Shown one piece after another: positions 1 to 10,991 of a DNA stretch of 64,000 nucleotides; position 1 is the first letter of the stretch; every line of letters starts with the position of its first letter. Where the stretch lies: contig OZ287697.1 in the NCBI GenBank assembly GCA_965649825.1, forward strand, positions 1,054,001 to 1,118,000, read 5' to 3'. The notes below the pieces were generated by a model, which was not told the DNA's origin, ran no database searches, and saw nothing but the letters and a program-made list of their open reading frames with translations. The DNA comes from Penicillus capitatus. Taxonomy: Eukaryota > Chlorophyta. The translations under genes were made by a program, and so were the position numbers.

Positions 1-1594
1 TTCTCCAGTGACAATCAGCTGACGCCTCAGGCATGGCGACATCTTGCCAGTTGCCATAATGTCATGGTCCTCACCCCTCAGCTGCTCCTCAATGTCATGG
101 ACTTCTATCGCGACGTGGACTACTCCATCTTCAACGAAATCGATCTGCTAATCCTGGACGAGTGCCATCACGTACGTAAGGAACACGCCTACAACAAGAT
201 CATGACGGCCCACAAAAACACAAAGAACTGTAAGACACAGGTGCTTGGCTTTACGGCCTCGCCAGCACGCAGTCCCGATGTGGAAGAGGGCGAGCAGAAT
301 CTCGATCTGCTGCTGAATCAGATGCAGGCCAGATGCATCGTCCTGACGGAGACCAATTCCGAAGTCCAGGAACACGTTCCTTCTGCCAAAGAAGAGACAG
401 CCTATGCGGAGGAGCGTGAGGAAGACGTGTACTTTGCACGGTATATGGGGCGCTTTATGTACAGTGCCTGTTACCGTTATATCAATCCTCTCGTCGGTCG
501 TGTGGCCGGCGTCCTCCGACTGCCTGATCAGAGCTTGTCCGATATGGGATTGGGCCTCATGTCCTCGACCTTTGAAAACTGGGCGAAGTTGACGGTGGAG
601 AAGCTCCTGCAGAGAGAAGAGATGTCATGGATGGAGCGAACGGATATCGTCAGTTCCGTCGAGCTTCTAAGAGCATGCAACAATTCGTTGGATCTCGTCA
701 ACGATGCTGGATTTGAGTCATCGCTCAAGGTTCTGGCGCAGAGGATTCTGGAGATCAGTTCGGTGTTTAGCAAGGAGGCGGATGTGTCCACGTGTATCTA
801 TCCCAGTCTGCTGGCGGGCGTCTACTGCACCCGTATGATTCAGTCTATCACACCTGTCCTGCAGGCATTCAACATGAGTCCCTATCCTTCTGGCCACTCC
901 CGTTTTCCACGCTTTGTCAAACTCGTTCAGTTTCTGGAGAGATACAAGGAACAGGATGAACTGCACGGAATGGTCTTTGTCAAAACGCGAGATGGTGTCT
1001 ATCATCTGGCCAAGATGCTCAGGTAAGCCATCCCCCCTCTGCCTCCTATCGACCATTCCTTGCAGAATGATGCCGTCCATGAAGAACACATTCATCTTCG
1101 AGTTTACGGGCCATGGACAGGGAAACAAGAAAAAGACTCAAATGCCTCTCGCCTCCACTTCCGAGACACTACGTGGGATGAGCGGATCCAAGTGCGTCTC
1201 TCTTTGGAATGCGTGCCTAAGAGATAGCGCGTGGTTAAGCAGGCAGCAGGAAGTGCTGGATCAGTTCTGTCGTCCTGGAAGACATATCCTCTGCGCCACC
1301 AGCGCTGCGGAGGAGGGGATCAATGTCACCAGCTGCCAATTCGTCGTTCGTTACAGTGTGACCTACACCGGTACCCTCACCTATTGCCTGAGGTCAAATG
1401 TGTGAGATCTCATTGTTTGTACGATAGGTATTCAGAGAGTCCAGTCCCGGGGACGTTCCCGTGTGCGTGGCGGCATCTTCTTCAACATCATTCAACGCGA
1501 TTCGAAGGAGTCCAAGTTTTTGGAGAAGTCCCAACAGGAGGAGGTCAACATGAACACCGTACTGCGCAATTCCGATCGCGTCGAGCATCTCTAG
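1..1594 (+). CDS. Dicer/RIG-I-type SF2 helicase, C-terminal part (5' end outside window)
   Basis: The frame is open from base 1, so the start lies upstream. Exons are 1-1022, 1066-1191, 1243-1370 and 1428-1594 (introns 43, 51 and 57 nt), giving 480 codons plus stop. Seen in order: a TPQ motif, DECHH (motif II), GFTASP (motif III), a long helical insert (about residues 110-270), MVFVKTR, TGHG, CATSAAEEGIN (motif V) and IQRVQSRGRSR (motif VI, restored only by splicing the third intron). DECH plus QSRGRxR and the helical insert are typical of Dicer and RIG-I-like double-stranded-RNA helicases. The protein stops about 35 residues after motif VI, so no PAZ, RNase III or RIG-I regulatory domain follows. 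It may be a Dicer-related helicase acting in RNA interference or RNA sensing; Dicer itself is unlikely unless another gene carries the nuclease part. Confidence 0.85.
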
Positions 1595-1698
1595 AGCTGT
1601 CTGTTTCTTTCCCGCTTTGATCGACAACATGAACACCCCATCACCCAACAATCGTCTTTGTGAATGTTACTATCTTTGTTGAGGAGTGCATCGATAAT

Positions 1699-2751
1699 AT
1701 GACGAGCAATGTGATCAGACCGTCGCCGAGTCTATCTTGTCTTGCTGGACGCTACAAAGTTCCTCGGCGCGGACGCTTATCGAGGCGAGATGTGACGCCT
1801 AGGGCGTTTTGCTGGATCAATTTGGTGTCTTGCACGATGGAAGACGTCCCTATCCCGGAAGCGTCGCGGCGCTGAAGCGCCTTTACGATTTGCGCCTTCC
1901 GGTGTATCTCTTGAGCAACTCGAGTCAACGACCGGCGATCGCTTATCGACGTTTGGCGTCGATGGGATTTCGATCCGAGTGGATCGCAGGCGAGATCGTG
2001 CGCGTCTTTCGCTCCGATCGATTTCGACTGAACGGTACAGATGTCGTCACGAGTGGAGAGATGACGCATCGGCGACTGCTTGAACGTAAGGGGTCGTTTT
2101 GGGAGGGACTCGGTCGACGTTGTCTGCATTTTACCTGGCACCGTCGGTCGAAGATTCAATTAGAAGAGCTCGATCTCCAAGTCTGCGTCGATGTGTGACC
2201 GAAAAGCGATATGTTTGCGTGACCAGGTGGTGACCGAGATCGACGAGGCAGATTTCGTTTTGGTCCACGGGACAGATGCGCTGGGTCATCCGGATGGACC
2301 GGCGGCGCGATCGTATGATGAACTCGCGGTCATTTTGCATAAAGTGGCCGAGCGTGCTGTCCTGCCCCCTATGATCGTTGCCAATCCAGACCTCGTCACC
2401 GTCAACGGCGACCAACTGGAAAAGATGCCCGGTTCGTTTGGCATGCTGTACAAAGAACTGGGCGGTGAAGTGATCTGGATGGGTAAACCGGGGAAGGCAA
2501 TCTACGAATATATTCTGCAGTGTCGTAACTGCCAACCATCGGATCTCATCGCCATCGGCGATTCTCTCGAGCACGATATCAAAGGAGCTGCCGAGATGGG
2601 CATCGATTCCGTCCTTGTGTGTGGAGGCATTCACGCGGCAGAGGTATGCATCGATGGCCAGACGTCACATCATGCGCTCGAAAAACTCTGTTCCGCGTAC
2701 AACGTGATGCCCACTTACTACATGGATGCCTTTGACAATGAAAAGCTCTAG
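1699..2751 (+). CDS. HAD-superfamily (class IIA, TIGR01459-like) hydrolase
   Basis: Three exons (1699-1758, 1803-2180, 2227-2751; introns 44 and 46 nt) encode 320 aa. The first ATG of the open frame was taken as the start. The nucleophile motif LLDQFGVLHDG (DxxGVLHDG form) is created by splicing the first intron. It is followed by LLSNSS (motif II), TSGEMTH, a Lys in MGKPGKAIY (motif III) and AIGDSLEHDIKGA (motif IV, GDxxxxD). This order fits the class IIA cap family (NagD-like, TIGR01459), which dephosphorylates small phosphometabolites. The exact substrate cannot be read from the sequence. Its stop is 6 bp from the stop of the convergent phosphatase gene. Confidence 0.88.
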
Positions 2752-2757
2752 AGATGT

Positions 2758-3746
2758 TTAACAGCTTTCGTCGATTTCGGTCGAAGAGGTGGTCACCGGA
2801 AAGGCATTGCGTGTGACCCGGGCGACAATCACGGTGATGTCGTCGACTTTGCCGCCGGTTAATGTTCCCCAGCGGAGTTTGTTGTTTTCGATCTTGGCCT
2901 TCAGCAGTTTTTGGTACCAGGGAACATCGTATCCCTCTTCGAGTGCGGCCAGAGAATAGGGGGATGGAAATTCTGGATCCAATGACTGGCGCTGTGCCAA
3001 TCGTACCAGTCCTTCCGACAGATCCGCCACCGATTTCTTCGGGCCGTACCGATCAGAAGCGAAATTCAAAACAGAATTCTCAAATACATTGTCCCACAAA
3101 CCGTCCGTCCCTGATCACCAAAGAGCAAACTTAGAGAACGGGCACCATAATATGCATAAGGGGTACCCATGATGATGAGATCTCCTTGTTGGAGAGAAAG
3201 GGAGACGGTTTGGCCGTCCTTTGGGTAATCTGTTTGATCACAGTGCTCAGGAAAAGCTGCCAGTTGCACGGGACAATCGAAGAAGTGCTGTTGCGGTGAT
3301 GATCGAGCAATGATGCGGTCGTTGCGCAGGACAAGGAAACCGGAGTCGCCCAGATTCAGGGCGGACAGTTTTCCGGTCTCGCCATCGATATGAGCCAGAC
3401 ATGCCGTGCAGGATCCTGGCAATCGGGTTTTGGAATGGGCCATGTCTAAGGCAGCCTTGAGATCAGGATCTGTTTGAATCCGCTCTGAAGTGATCTGCAT
3501 GATCTGCCGTGAGTAATCTGGATGCCGTACACGGGTCGGTTGTGGGAAAAGTGAGAGAAAGTGTGACCTGCAGGATTGACACCGCCGTCTCGCCAACCGC
3601 CGACACCGTCTGCCACTCCGAATGCGAAACGATCGGCGACAAAATGTGCATCCTCGCCACCGAACGACACCTGTCCGGTGTCAGAAGGCCAGTCGTGAGA
3701 AATTGAAGGGTGACTTTTTGTGGATGAGGTAGGACTTGAACAGAGA
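2758..3746 (-). CDS. PPTC7-like PP2C protein phosphatase
   Basis: Read on the minus strand as exons up to about 3746, then 3167-3517 and 2758-3110 (introns 3518-3567 and 3111-3166; a further 5' intron may exist). Seen: GGEDAHFVADRFAFGVADGVGGW with the metal-binding Asp of ADGVGG, LNLGDSGF, MGTDGLWDNVFE (joined by the second intron) and KVDDITVIVARV at the C terminus. FGVADGVGGWR and the DCPVQL stretch are characteristic of the PPTC7/Ptc7 branch of metal-dependent Ser/Thr phosphatases, usually mitochondrial or plastid. The first exon and start codon are not resolved: the frame upstream of GGEDAH closes at 3749-3751. Confidence 0.82.
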
Positions 3747-3749
3747 CAT

Positions 3750-5468
3750 CAAAACAGAAGAGTTCTCGTGTGACGGGAGAGGTATCGAGTGAGGAGGTAG
3801 CCGTCTCTACAAGCCAGGCCTGCAGAAGTGGACGTCACGTTGGAATCGGAGGCTGACCTGCGTCGACGGCATTGCATTTTGACGAAATTGTTGGCCGTGG
3901 TATCCGATGGGATACATTCCAGTAGCACTTGTTTAAGGCACCGAACGATCGAAGACAGTTCGTGCCGATCATCTCTGCCTTCACGTCGGATCGAGCCAGG
4001 CGAGAAGAACAACAGAATGACGGTGCGCGCACCGTTTAGAGATTCGTCAACCAGTAGGGCAACTATTTTTCGTCGCAAGTGGAGAAAAACTGTCGTATCG
4101 TGTGACAAACAAACTTTTTAAACGTAAAAACGGAATTCTCTTGTGCGTCGTGTTTATCGAATCGTGTCAAATGGCATCAATCGAATGTCTCTATAGTCCT
4201 TGTCTTTTGTGATAAGATAAAGTGACCAAACATTACTTCAGCCTTGTGCAATCGAATGGTGTGGATGACGAAGCCGTAATCGCGATCGATTCGATTGAGA
4301 TCGCTGCATTCGATGAACCAAGCCGCATTTGAATTTCGTTCATACTATGTACGAGAATCATCATCCATTACTTCTTATTACTGGCCGACCACTTGCTACT
4401 CTTAAAGCAACAATCGAGAACGATTGATCGTTCTCGACACTTATCGTTACAATCGGAAACAATCGATCGAGCTGATACTTGTTTCGGTGCTTTCCGTTAA
4501 TCGATCGATCGATCGCGCCTATCGATAAACACCTTTTGACAGTCGACTGATCGCGACTCTTGCAAGGACAATCGGGAACAATCGATCGAGCTGATATTTG
4601 ATTCGATGCTTTCATCGATCGATCGCGACGTTTAACTTTACAGTTTGATAAATCTGAGACGATGATCCGATACTATAATTCTTGGATTGCACGCCGACGA
4701 TGGATTCTTACTGACGCACGACCATATAATAGTGTTTTTTCCGTCCATTGCTCGTTGCGCCTGTCGATTGCGAGTTTGAGTCTATTCGAGATGAACGGTT
4801 TATGCACAATTGGGTTAGAAGACATAATACTATCCACGCTTTTACGACAAGCAAAACAAGGTCGACGAGGTCAGAGATCAAACAGCAAACCCATCTTAAA
4901 TGAATGGAACATGGGACCGATTAAGTTTCTCTCTAGATCTGGGCCGACTTGTAAAATGTTTGTCGAACGAGAAAACGGTGTGCTCTAGGAGTGCAAGACG
5001 AGGTGAACTGTCCATTGCTTTTGCAGAAGACAGACACCCAATGGCCTAAACATAGCTTTGTTCGGCGTCTCGAGGGCAAAGAAAACTGCGGTCGGTGAAA
5101 GGAAGCCGCAGAAGGCGGCGATAACAATGCGCAGTTGCAATGAACCTTTGCTAAACACTTGTCATTCAACAAGGCTTTTCGAAAATCGTCTCATTGGATC
5201 GTCATTAACTCGCTAAACACGCGACACCTTACGGCTTCTGCGCCGTACTTGTCGTCCCAAACGCCAGACAGACTCAAAAGGACGGTGTTGTCTCTGTGTT
5301 GTGCGTCGCCTTTCGTCATCGTCTCAGTTCCATTCGACGCTACTTCAAAGAGGCCGACTGACTGACTATCAGTTGTGGTGTTGTGTGAGCGAGTCTCTTA
5401 CCAACAGCCGCCATTCACTCTAGCGCCGCCTTTTTGGACTGTCGTGGGTTTTCATTTACGAGTGAGCC
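3750..5468. other. Gene-poor interval
   Basis: No convincing coding region. ORFs of 60-120 codons on both strands look like chance frames. AT content is higher than in neighbouring genes. Around 4400-4650 there are many GATCGATC palindromes (described separately). The last part is presumably the promoter of the decayed lectin-like gene that starts at 5469. Confidence 0.6.
4449..4630. repeat. Imperfect tandem duplication rich in GATCGATC palindromes
   Basis: Two similar stretches of about 65 bp, spaced roughly 120 bp apart (about 4451-4518 and 4570-4629). Both contain ACAATCGATCGAGCTGATA followed by TTCGxTGCTTTC and then ATCGATCGATCGCG. GATC and TCGATCGA are self-complementary, so the region is dense in short palindromes. 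Function unknown. Confidence 0.7.
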
Positions 5469-6643
5469 ATGCGATTAAGCCGTTTTAGTCTCTCCGTGTT
5501 GTGCGTGTCTCTGCTGGCCGGCATAAGTTCGGCTTGCGACAACAGGGCTCTGCAAGGCATGCACGAATTGGAATCTTTCTTTAAGGGCGATGTTCTTTCC
5601 GTCAATGAAAAATAGCAGCCGGCAGAGTGTGCTGAGCCGCCGAAACTCGCGATTTTCGACAGACACTCAATCGGGGACATTGTACGTGTTCTCGGCGTCA
5701 AGTCGGAAAGCCCTCTGTGCTGCGTGTCGAGCAAACCGGGACGCGTGGACTGTTTCATCCGCGGAGCCTGGTCGAACGTCCTGCACATAAGTGCAGAAAA
5801 CGGAGAGTACAGTGACTGGAAGGACCTTGGAGCCTGGATTACTGGAGACATAGAGTGTGTTAGCAGAAAACAAGGCTCTATCGACATATTGACCACAAAT
5901 GCACTTAACGACTATACGATCAGACAGTATAATAACGGCAAGTGGAGTGAATGGCGAGACGGAGGCAACACTCTGATGGAACCGCCATCCTGCATCGCTC
6001 GAACGGCATCCGATGTCGACTGCGTCGTTCAGCATGCAAACACCAAAACGTTTCACTTTTCCGCTAACGACGGAATTGTTGCACTCAAACTTCAGGAAGA
6101 TCTTGGTCGCACCATACGTAAACGGCCGACCTACGGATCGTTTGATAGAAACTCGACCACGTTCTTTGCCGTGTCGAGCAATAACAATCAGTTAATGGGG
6201 CGAACTCGGACGATAATAGGTCAAAGTCCGTCTGGGGGATTGGTCCGATCTCGAACTGTGGACAAGGGAAAGACCGAGTGTCACATCATGGCCTGGCGAA
6301 CGACTGGACCTCTTTGCGTTCGACATGCAAAACGCGATTGTGCACAAGTCGTTCAATGGCGGCGTCTGGAGTGCATGGTTCAATCTGGGAGGCGATTTTG
6401 AATTCGCTCCCTAATGTTTCTCCACTGGACCATCCACAGTGCACTGTTTTGATATCGGTCGAGATTTGTTTCTCTACGGGAAACACTTTGAGAGGAGGGA
6501 AATGGAGCGGATGGAATCGATTCGTACTCGACATGCGCTTTTATGAAAAGCCGTCCTGTGTCATCCTTACAAAGAACAAGATTTGGTGTTACTTGGTCAC
6601 AGACGATAGACAGGTCGTAGAGATTATCCATACCTTCGTCTAG
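5469..6643 (+). pseudogene. Decayed PLL-like beta-propeller lectin gene
   Basis: An ATG at 5469 opens a signal-peptide-like sequence (MRLSRFSLSVLCVSLLAG). The same frame hits a TAG at 5613-5615 and then stays open into a region clearly homologous to the two intact lectin-like genes at 59.2-62.7 kb: PGRVDCFIR, YSDWKDLG, IECVSR, GKWSEWRDGG and PPSCIAR align in order. From about 6230 the homology jumps to another frame (RPSVTSW, VWSAWFNLGG), stops at a TAA near 6412, and resumes in further frames (VHCF, GGKWSGW, KPSCVI). At least one nonsense and two or three frameshift lesions are therefore present. A 24-nt intron could remove the first stop, but nothing removes the frameshifts. I read it as a paralogue relic. 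Confidence 0.85.
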
Positions 6644-7970
6644 GCAACTTGCGTCTCTTGCATGAACACAAAAATTGGATGGAACTTCAAGATCAGTGGG
6701 TGGTTGGTTCATCTGCGTTTGAGAGCGCAGCGTTCCAGTCTCGACCGTGCGGTCACTCAGCGAGTGACTTTTTTTAAGAAAGACGGCGGTAGCGGTGTTC
6801 CATGTTCCATTCTCCTTTACAGCAGGAACTCGGCGCATTGTGTCGGTGTATCGGAAAAACACGTCGCATTGCAGTGCGGTATGGCAATCCATCCACGCGT
6901 CATGGTTCTTCACACAAGACCTGTCAAATCAGAACCTTTCGGCAAGTCGATATCTAGGGAAACAAGAAGCACAATTGAGCCTCGCTCGGTAAGCGCTTCA
7001 GATTCTATTCAGAAGTAGACGCCGTGTCACAAATCCCACACTCATCTAAGGCTCAACGACCGCAGACCACTAGATTTCACACATAAGCATTCAGAAGCAG
7101 TAATGCGAAATGCAATAGTCCAATCAACAAGACAATGATGATTGATCCCTTAGTCTTACGGAGTATCTGTCTAGAATGTTTTTGACAGTAAGCAATCAAA
7201 TGCAAACGACACTGATGTACAATCGGCACCTCTCATTGAATCTGTCGAGCAGAGGTGCATCATCGAAAGCTACTTGTCTCCGCCAGCCAAAATGATCTGC
7301 AACGCAGTCTACACATTCAAACGTAGCTAGACGGCCTGCCGATAGCTTGCGCGATCCTCACAGAATACCTACTTGTCTAGAGCTTTCTTTGACATCGATG
7401 ACTTTCGGTCAAATCGCATGCTTCATTGTAGACGCAAAGATGGATATTGAAAACACGAAAATGCAGTCCATAAATCCTTCGCAGGTAGAATGAAGTTTGT
7501 TTCGCGAAGGTTTGATTGGTAATGATTTGCTGGAGAAAAGACGAGCTATTGCAAAATAACATGGATTTACAGAATGTCCAATAACGGACAAGATGAAGTA
7601 CACAATGTGTCAGCGGAAGGCTTCACTGATCTACAGAGCAAAGGTGTCTACAAGGCCACGTCTACGGATTTATATGCTAATAGTGACAGGACAGGTGAGT
7701 ACCAGCCTCTCAGAGCCATAGGAAAAGGACTCTGAGGTGACGTTTACCCCGAATGAGCGCCCCTTCGGAGACAGAACCCTTAGAAACCGAGGCAGTCACG
7801 ATGTGACTTGCTACAGTCATTCTAACACAATGCAGAATCTAGTCCTAGTGTTAAGATGGAAAATTTAGAAGTGGATATTATCGTGGACATTATCAGTATT
7901 ACCGATTTTCTTGTAATCGTTTAACTTTGGCGATTGATAGCGCGTTCTTAATGGCGTTCCAACACTTGTT

Positions 7971-8162
7971 TGGTAAAGCATATCCTAAATGAGCGTCACA
8001 CGATGAAACAGGATCTGTTCGGTCCTGTGGCGCTCATCTGGCTTATAGACAGCCAGACAAAAATTAGGGTGCCCCCGAAACCGGTGTCGGTTTCGAGGAA
8101 CCTGAGTAAGGAAAGGGGGTCAAAAATTGACGGGTGATGGCCACCACCACAAGAAGTCTGTC
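7971..8162 (+). repeat. Dispersed direct repeat, block A copy 1
   Basis: Closely similar to 16991-17178: both share GCGTCACACGAT, ACAGGATCTGTTCGGTC, ATCTGGCTTATAGAC, CAGACAAAAATTAGGGTGCC, GGTCAAAAATTG and GGCCACCACCA in the same order. Identity by eye is roughly 80-85%. A short match also lies just upstream of both copies (AGATGAAGTACACAATG near 7590 and 16962). No ORF or terminal inverted repeat was recognised. Confidence 0.8.
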
Positions 8163-9114
8163 GGAACAGCCCATCGGCCGCGATTCAGCGGATCTGCGAG
8201 TCCGAGGTGCGAGACAGAGGAAAGAATGAAAGGAGGACACTACCGGACCCGCCGGAGGAGATCCGTCATTGGACGAATCACATAAAGAAAAACAAAAGGC
8301 GAGGCAGAGGGCTTACTGTTCGGCGTCCTGAGGACGCTCTTAGAAGCCGTGTCCGTTATTTCGAAGGGAAAACGCCGGACCGCGGCTTCGTGTCTCCTGT
8401 GTGGGTGATTCCACGTCTTCTACTCTCGAACCCGCGTCCCGCAGTGTCGCGTCATTGGACTGTGCGACCCTCAACACCTCCAGAGATGGTTGTTCTCGCG
8501 TCACATCCCGTCCGCTCAGAAACCTGCAACATCCACGTGTCAACATGAATGCAGTCAGACCTGCTAGCCTGCTATTGTATTACCTGTCTGGGCTTACCTG
8601 TCGACTGTTGATCCTTGTTCGATGACGGCCATTTGGCCACTGCATCTCACCATCGGGTTCCCTGCAAGGCACCTAATACTGTCATCAAGGCAGAAGTGAC
8701 CTTACCTTTAGAAGGGATGACTCTGATGCTTGAGGTGATCCTTCCCAATCGTCGTCCTTCTACACGTACCTGTCAATCACACGCAAGTGACTAGAGCCTT
8801 CAGGAAATGTGTCGAACTTTGTCGGAGGTGACTCGAGGGCCTTGGCGTCTTTTGTCGCTTTCCCCCTGCCCACTGTCTCAAGGTCCCCTAACGCTTCCAA
8901 AATAAGTCCAAGTGCTGTCTATACCATAGCTTGGCGGTTACCTTTGGAAGTCGTAGCCTTCGGCTTCGGCGGGTCTTTCCTTAGCTCTTGGCTCTCTCTC
9001 CCGCTGTCGACTTCTCTATACGCGTCCGGAGTGACCTGTTGTTTGCAGTCGGCATCGCAGTTGATAAGTGCGCTAGGAGCAAGGACGGCTGAACCTTCAA
9101 ATCGTCAGAGGCTT

Positions 9115-9440
9115 CGCCGAACCTGGTCTGTGTCCGTCGCACACCTGCGCAAGAAACTTGTGACAACAAAGACCCCCAGTTGGCAATGCGTCGGCGCGAC
9201 GGACGGACCGCACCTGAACCAAGTCCATCGTCGGGAGTGTTCAAGTATGTACTCCGAAAACATGCACACAAACGGAAAAACAGAAAATGCGAAAACGGGA
9301 AAGGCGTTCGCGTTTTATAAGTTGAGGAGGTGACATCCAGAACAAATTCGACCTCGGTCCGCCAATCAGAACGCGCCATTTCCTCCAAGATAGTCTGACG
9401 TCAGCCAAAAACGAGTCAAGCGTCACTTCACTCGGCAGGT
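9115..9440 (+). repeat. Dispersed direct repeat, block B copy 1
   Basis: Matches 17494-17778 over about 300 bp. Shared stretches include GTCGTCGGGAGTGTTCAAGT (one base differs), GGCGTTCGCGTTTT, ACAAATTCGAC, CCAATCAGA and ATAGTCTGACGTCAGCCAAA, ending CGGCAGG. It contains one unit of the ~130 bp motif that is tandemly repeated in the second copy. The conserved TGACGTCA palindrome near its end could be a binding site (inference). Confidence 0.8.
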
Positions 9441-10991
9441 ATAACCCACACACAACATTGCGCGCTACCCACCCAGTTCTCCGTCACACCCACATTGCCC
9501 TCGGGTCTCCAGTTTCCCATTTCCGTTGTGTGTGGGTGTATGTATGCATTCTCCAAAGGCGGATATTGCTGCTTCGTCATTTCTTTCTTTTTCATCCTCT
9601 TCTTCTCTTTGACGAAGCCGGAGAACCAGTTTCCGTCTTCCACACGAAGAGTATCGTTTTGCCTTACGGTCTGTTTACCAGGCGAGCACTGCCTAATGCA
9701 GCAAGTTCTGTTCGATGCTTTTAACTCATTTGGAGTAACAAGGTGAAACCAATGAAAGAGCATCAGTTTTCTTCCTGTTGATAGCGGAACAACACGCACC
9801 CACTTCTCTTACAAAGAGGCACATTCATTCTTTTCAGAGAATCTTTCCAGGTACCATAGCAGAAAGTTGTCGCACCACTCGCGACAGGCGGGGAAGTAAC
9901 TGTTACTCGAGTACAAGGGCTCTATTGTGTCCAACGACATCCCATCTGCTGTTTCTGTTATGATTTGACAGCTAAACAGCGATCCGCACGCAAAAACCCT
10001 TATGCCTTAGACAAAGATGATTCCTTAGACACTTCACCTTGCTTCTTTAGTACGCCTGTGAAATATCGGAGCAAGAAGATGTCGCTTCACATTCCAGCTC
10101 CTCGCTCTGCAAACAGGATGGCATTGTCCATCGCATCATCCTCTGCGATACCCGCGAACTCGAAGACTCCTAGAATCTCGAAGAGTGAACAGGAGGCGAA
10201 TGATACTCGCGTTCCCGAAGCACTGAAGTCAGAGTGCGAATCGCAATGCAAAACGGTATTCTCGATTCCAATTGTTTTACGATTGTGAAATCTCCGAGAG
10301 AACACAAAAGTGGCTAATTGCCCTACGGCAGTCCTACATGTCTATCTGTGTATTCGAAGTGACCTTTCTGTATTACAGGAACGACTGTATTCGTCAGACT
10401 CTATCTGTTCTGCTTTATGTGCCACTTCTGACTTGGAGTGGACATGGTTAGGTGTAAGGAGGGATAAACGGTTGCGAGCAGTCAGTCTGTTGTGTATTGG
10501 AGTTTCGACGTAATGGTACAGGAGGGAACCTTGGGACTCGGAGATATCCTCCATTGCTTCGCGTTGGCAGTAAAGTAGACAATATCTTGTGTTGCATCCA
10601 CGTACCGGTGCGTTTGGCTCATTCATTCGACCAAGGTTTAGCACCGTTCGATGTTCATCGTTATACGAATCCGGGTCGGATGGCCAATCATTGAGGCCGC
10701 GGAGTCGGAGGTCTGCCTGAAGTCGACATGCGCGTGTCGTCCTTTAGCCAATGAGCGGTTAATAGCGGGACGCATTGATGCGCCACGTTCTTTTTCCATT
10801 TCCTCTCTTCGCGTTGAACTCCCCTCCCCGAACGCTTTCCGTGTCGCGGCCAAGACATGTGTCCGTTTCGCCGACATCGACGCAGTGCCTCAAGAAACGT
10901 GGACAGTCTCCATGCGACCCGAGCAATACATGTCCCCACCGTCCGCGCCTCCCTGACGGAACACTTCTTTTTGGGCAACGGCGTCGTCCAA

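Larger units (their letters stand above)
6644..10991. other. Gene-poor, repeat-bearing interval
   Basis: About 4.3 kb without a gene I can support. ORFs at 8207-8548 (+), 9428-9799 (-) and 9965-10288 (+) lack recognisable motifs and intron continuity. The interval contains two blocks (about 7971-8162 and 9115-9440) that recur in the same order and orientation at 17 kb, listed separately. The final few hundred bases should hold the promoter of the beta-helix gene starting at 10992. Confidence 0.6.

Noticed and set aside
5724-6401. Treating the 225-codon ORF as a functional lectin gene
   Set aside because: It lacks the signal peptide, which is cut off by an in-frame TAG, and loses homology after about 6230 by frameshift.
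8207-8548. 113-codon ORF in the gap
   Set aside because: Low-complexity basic composition, no homology to known families, no splicing continuity.
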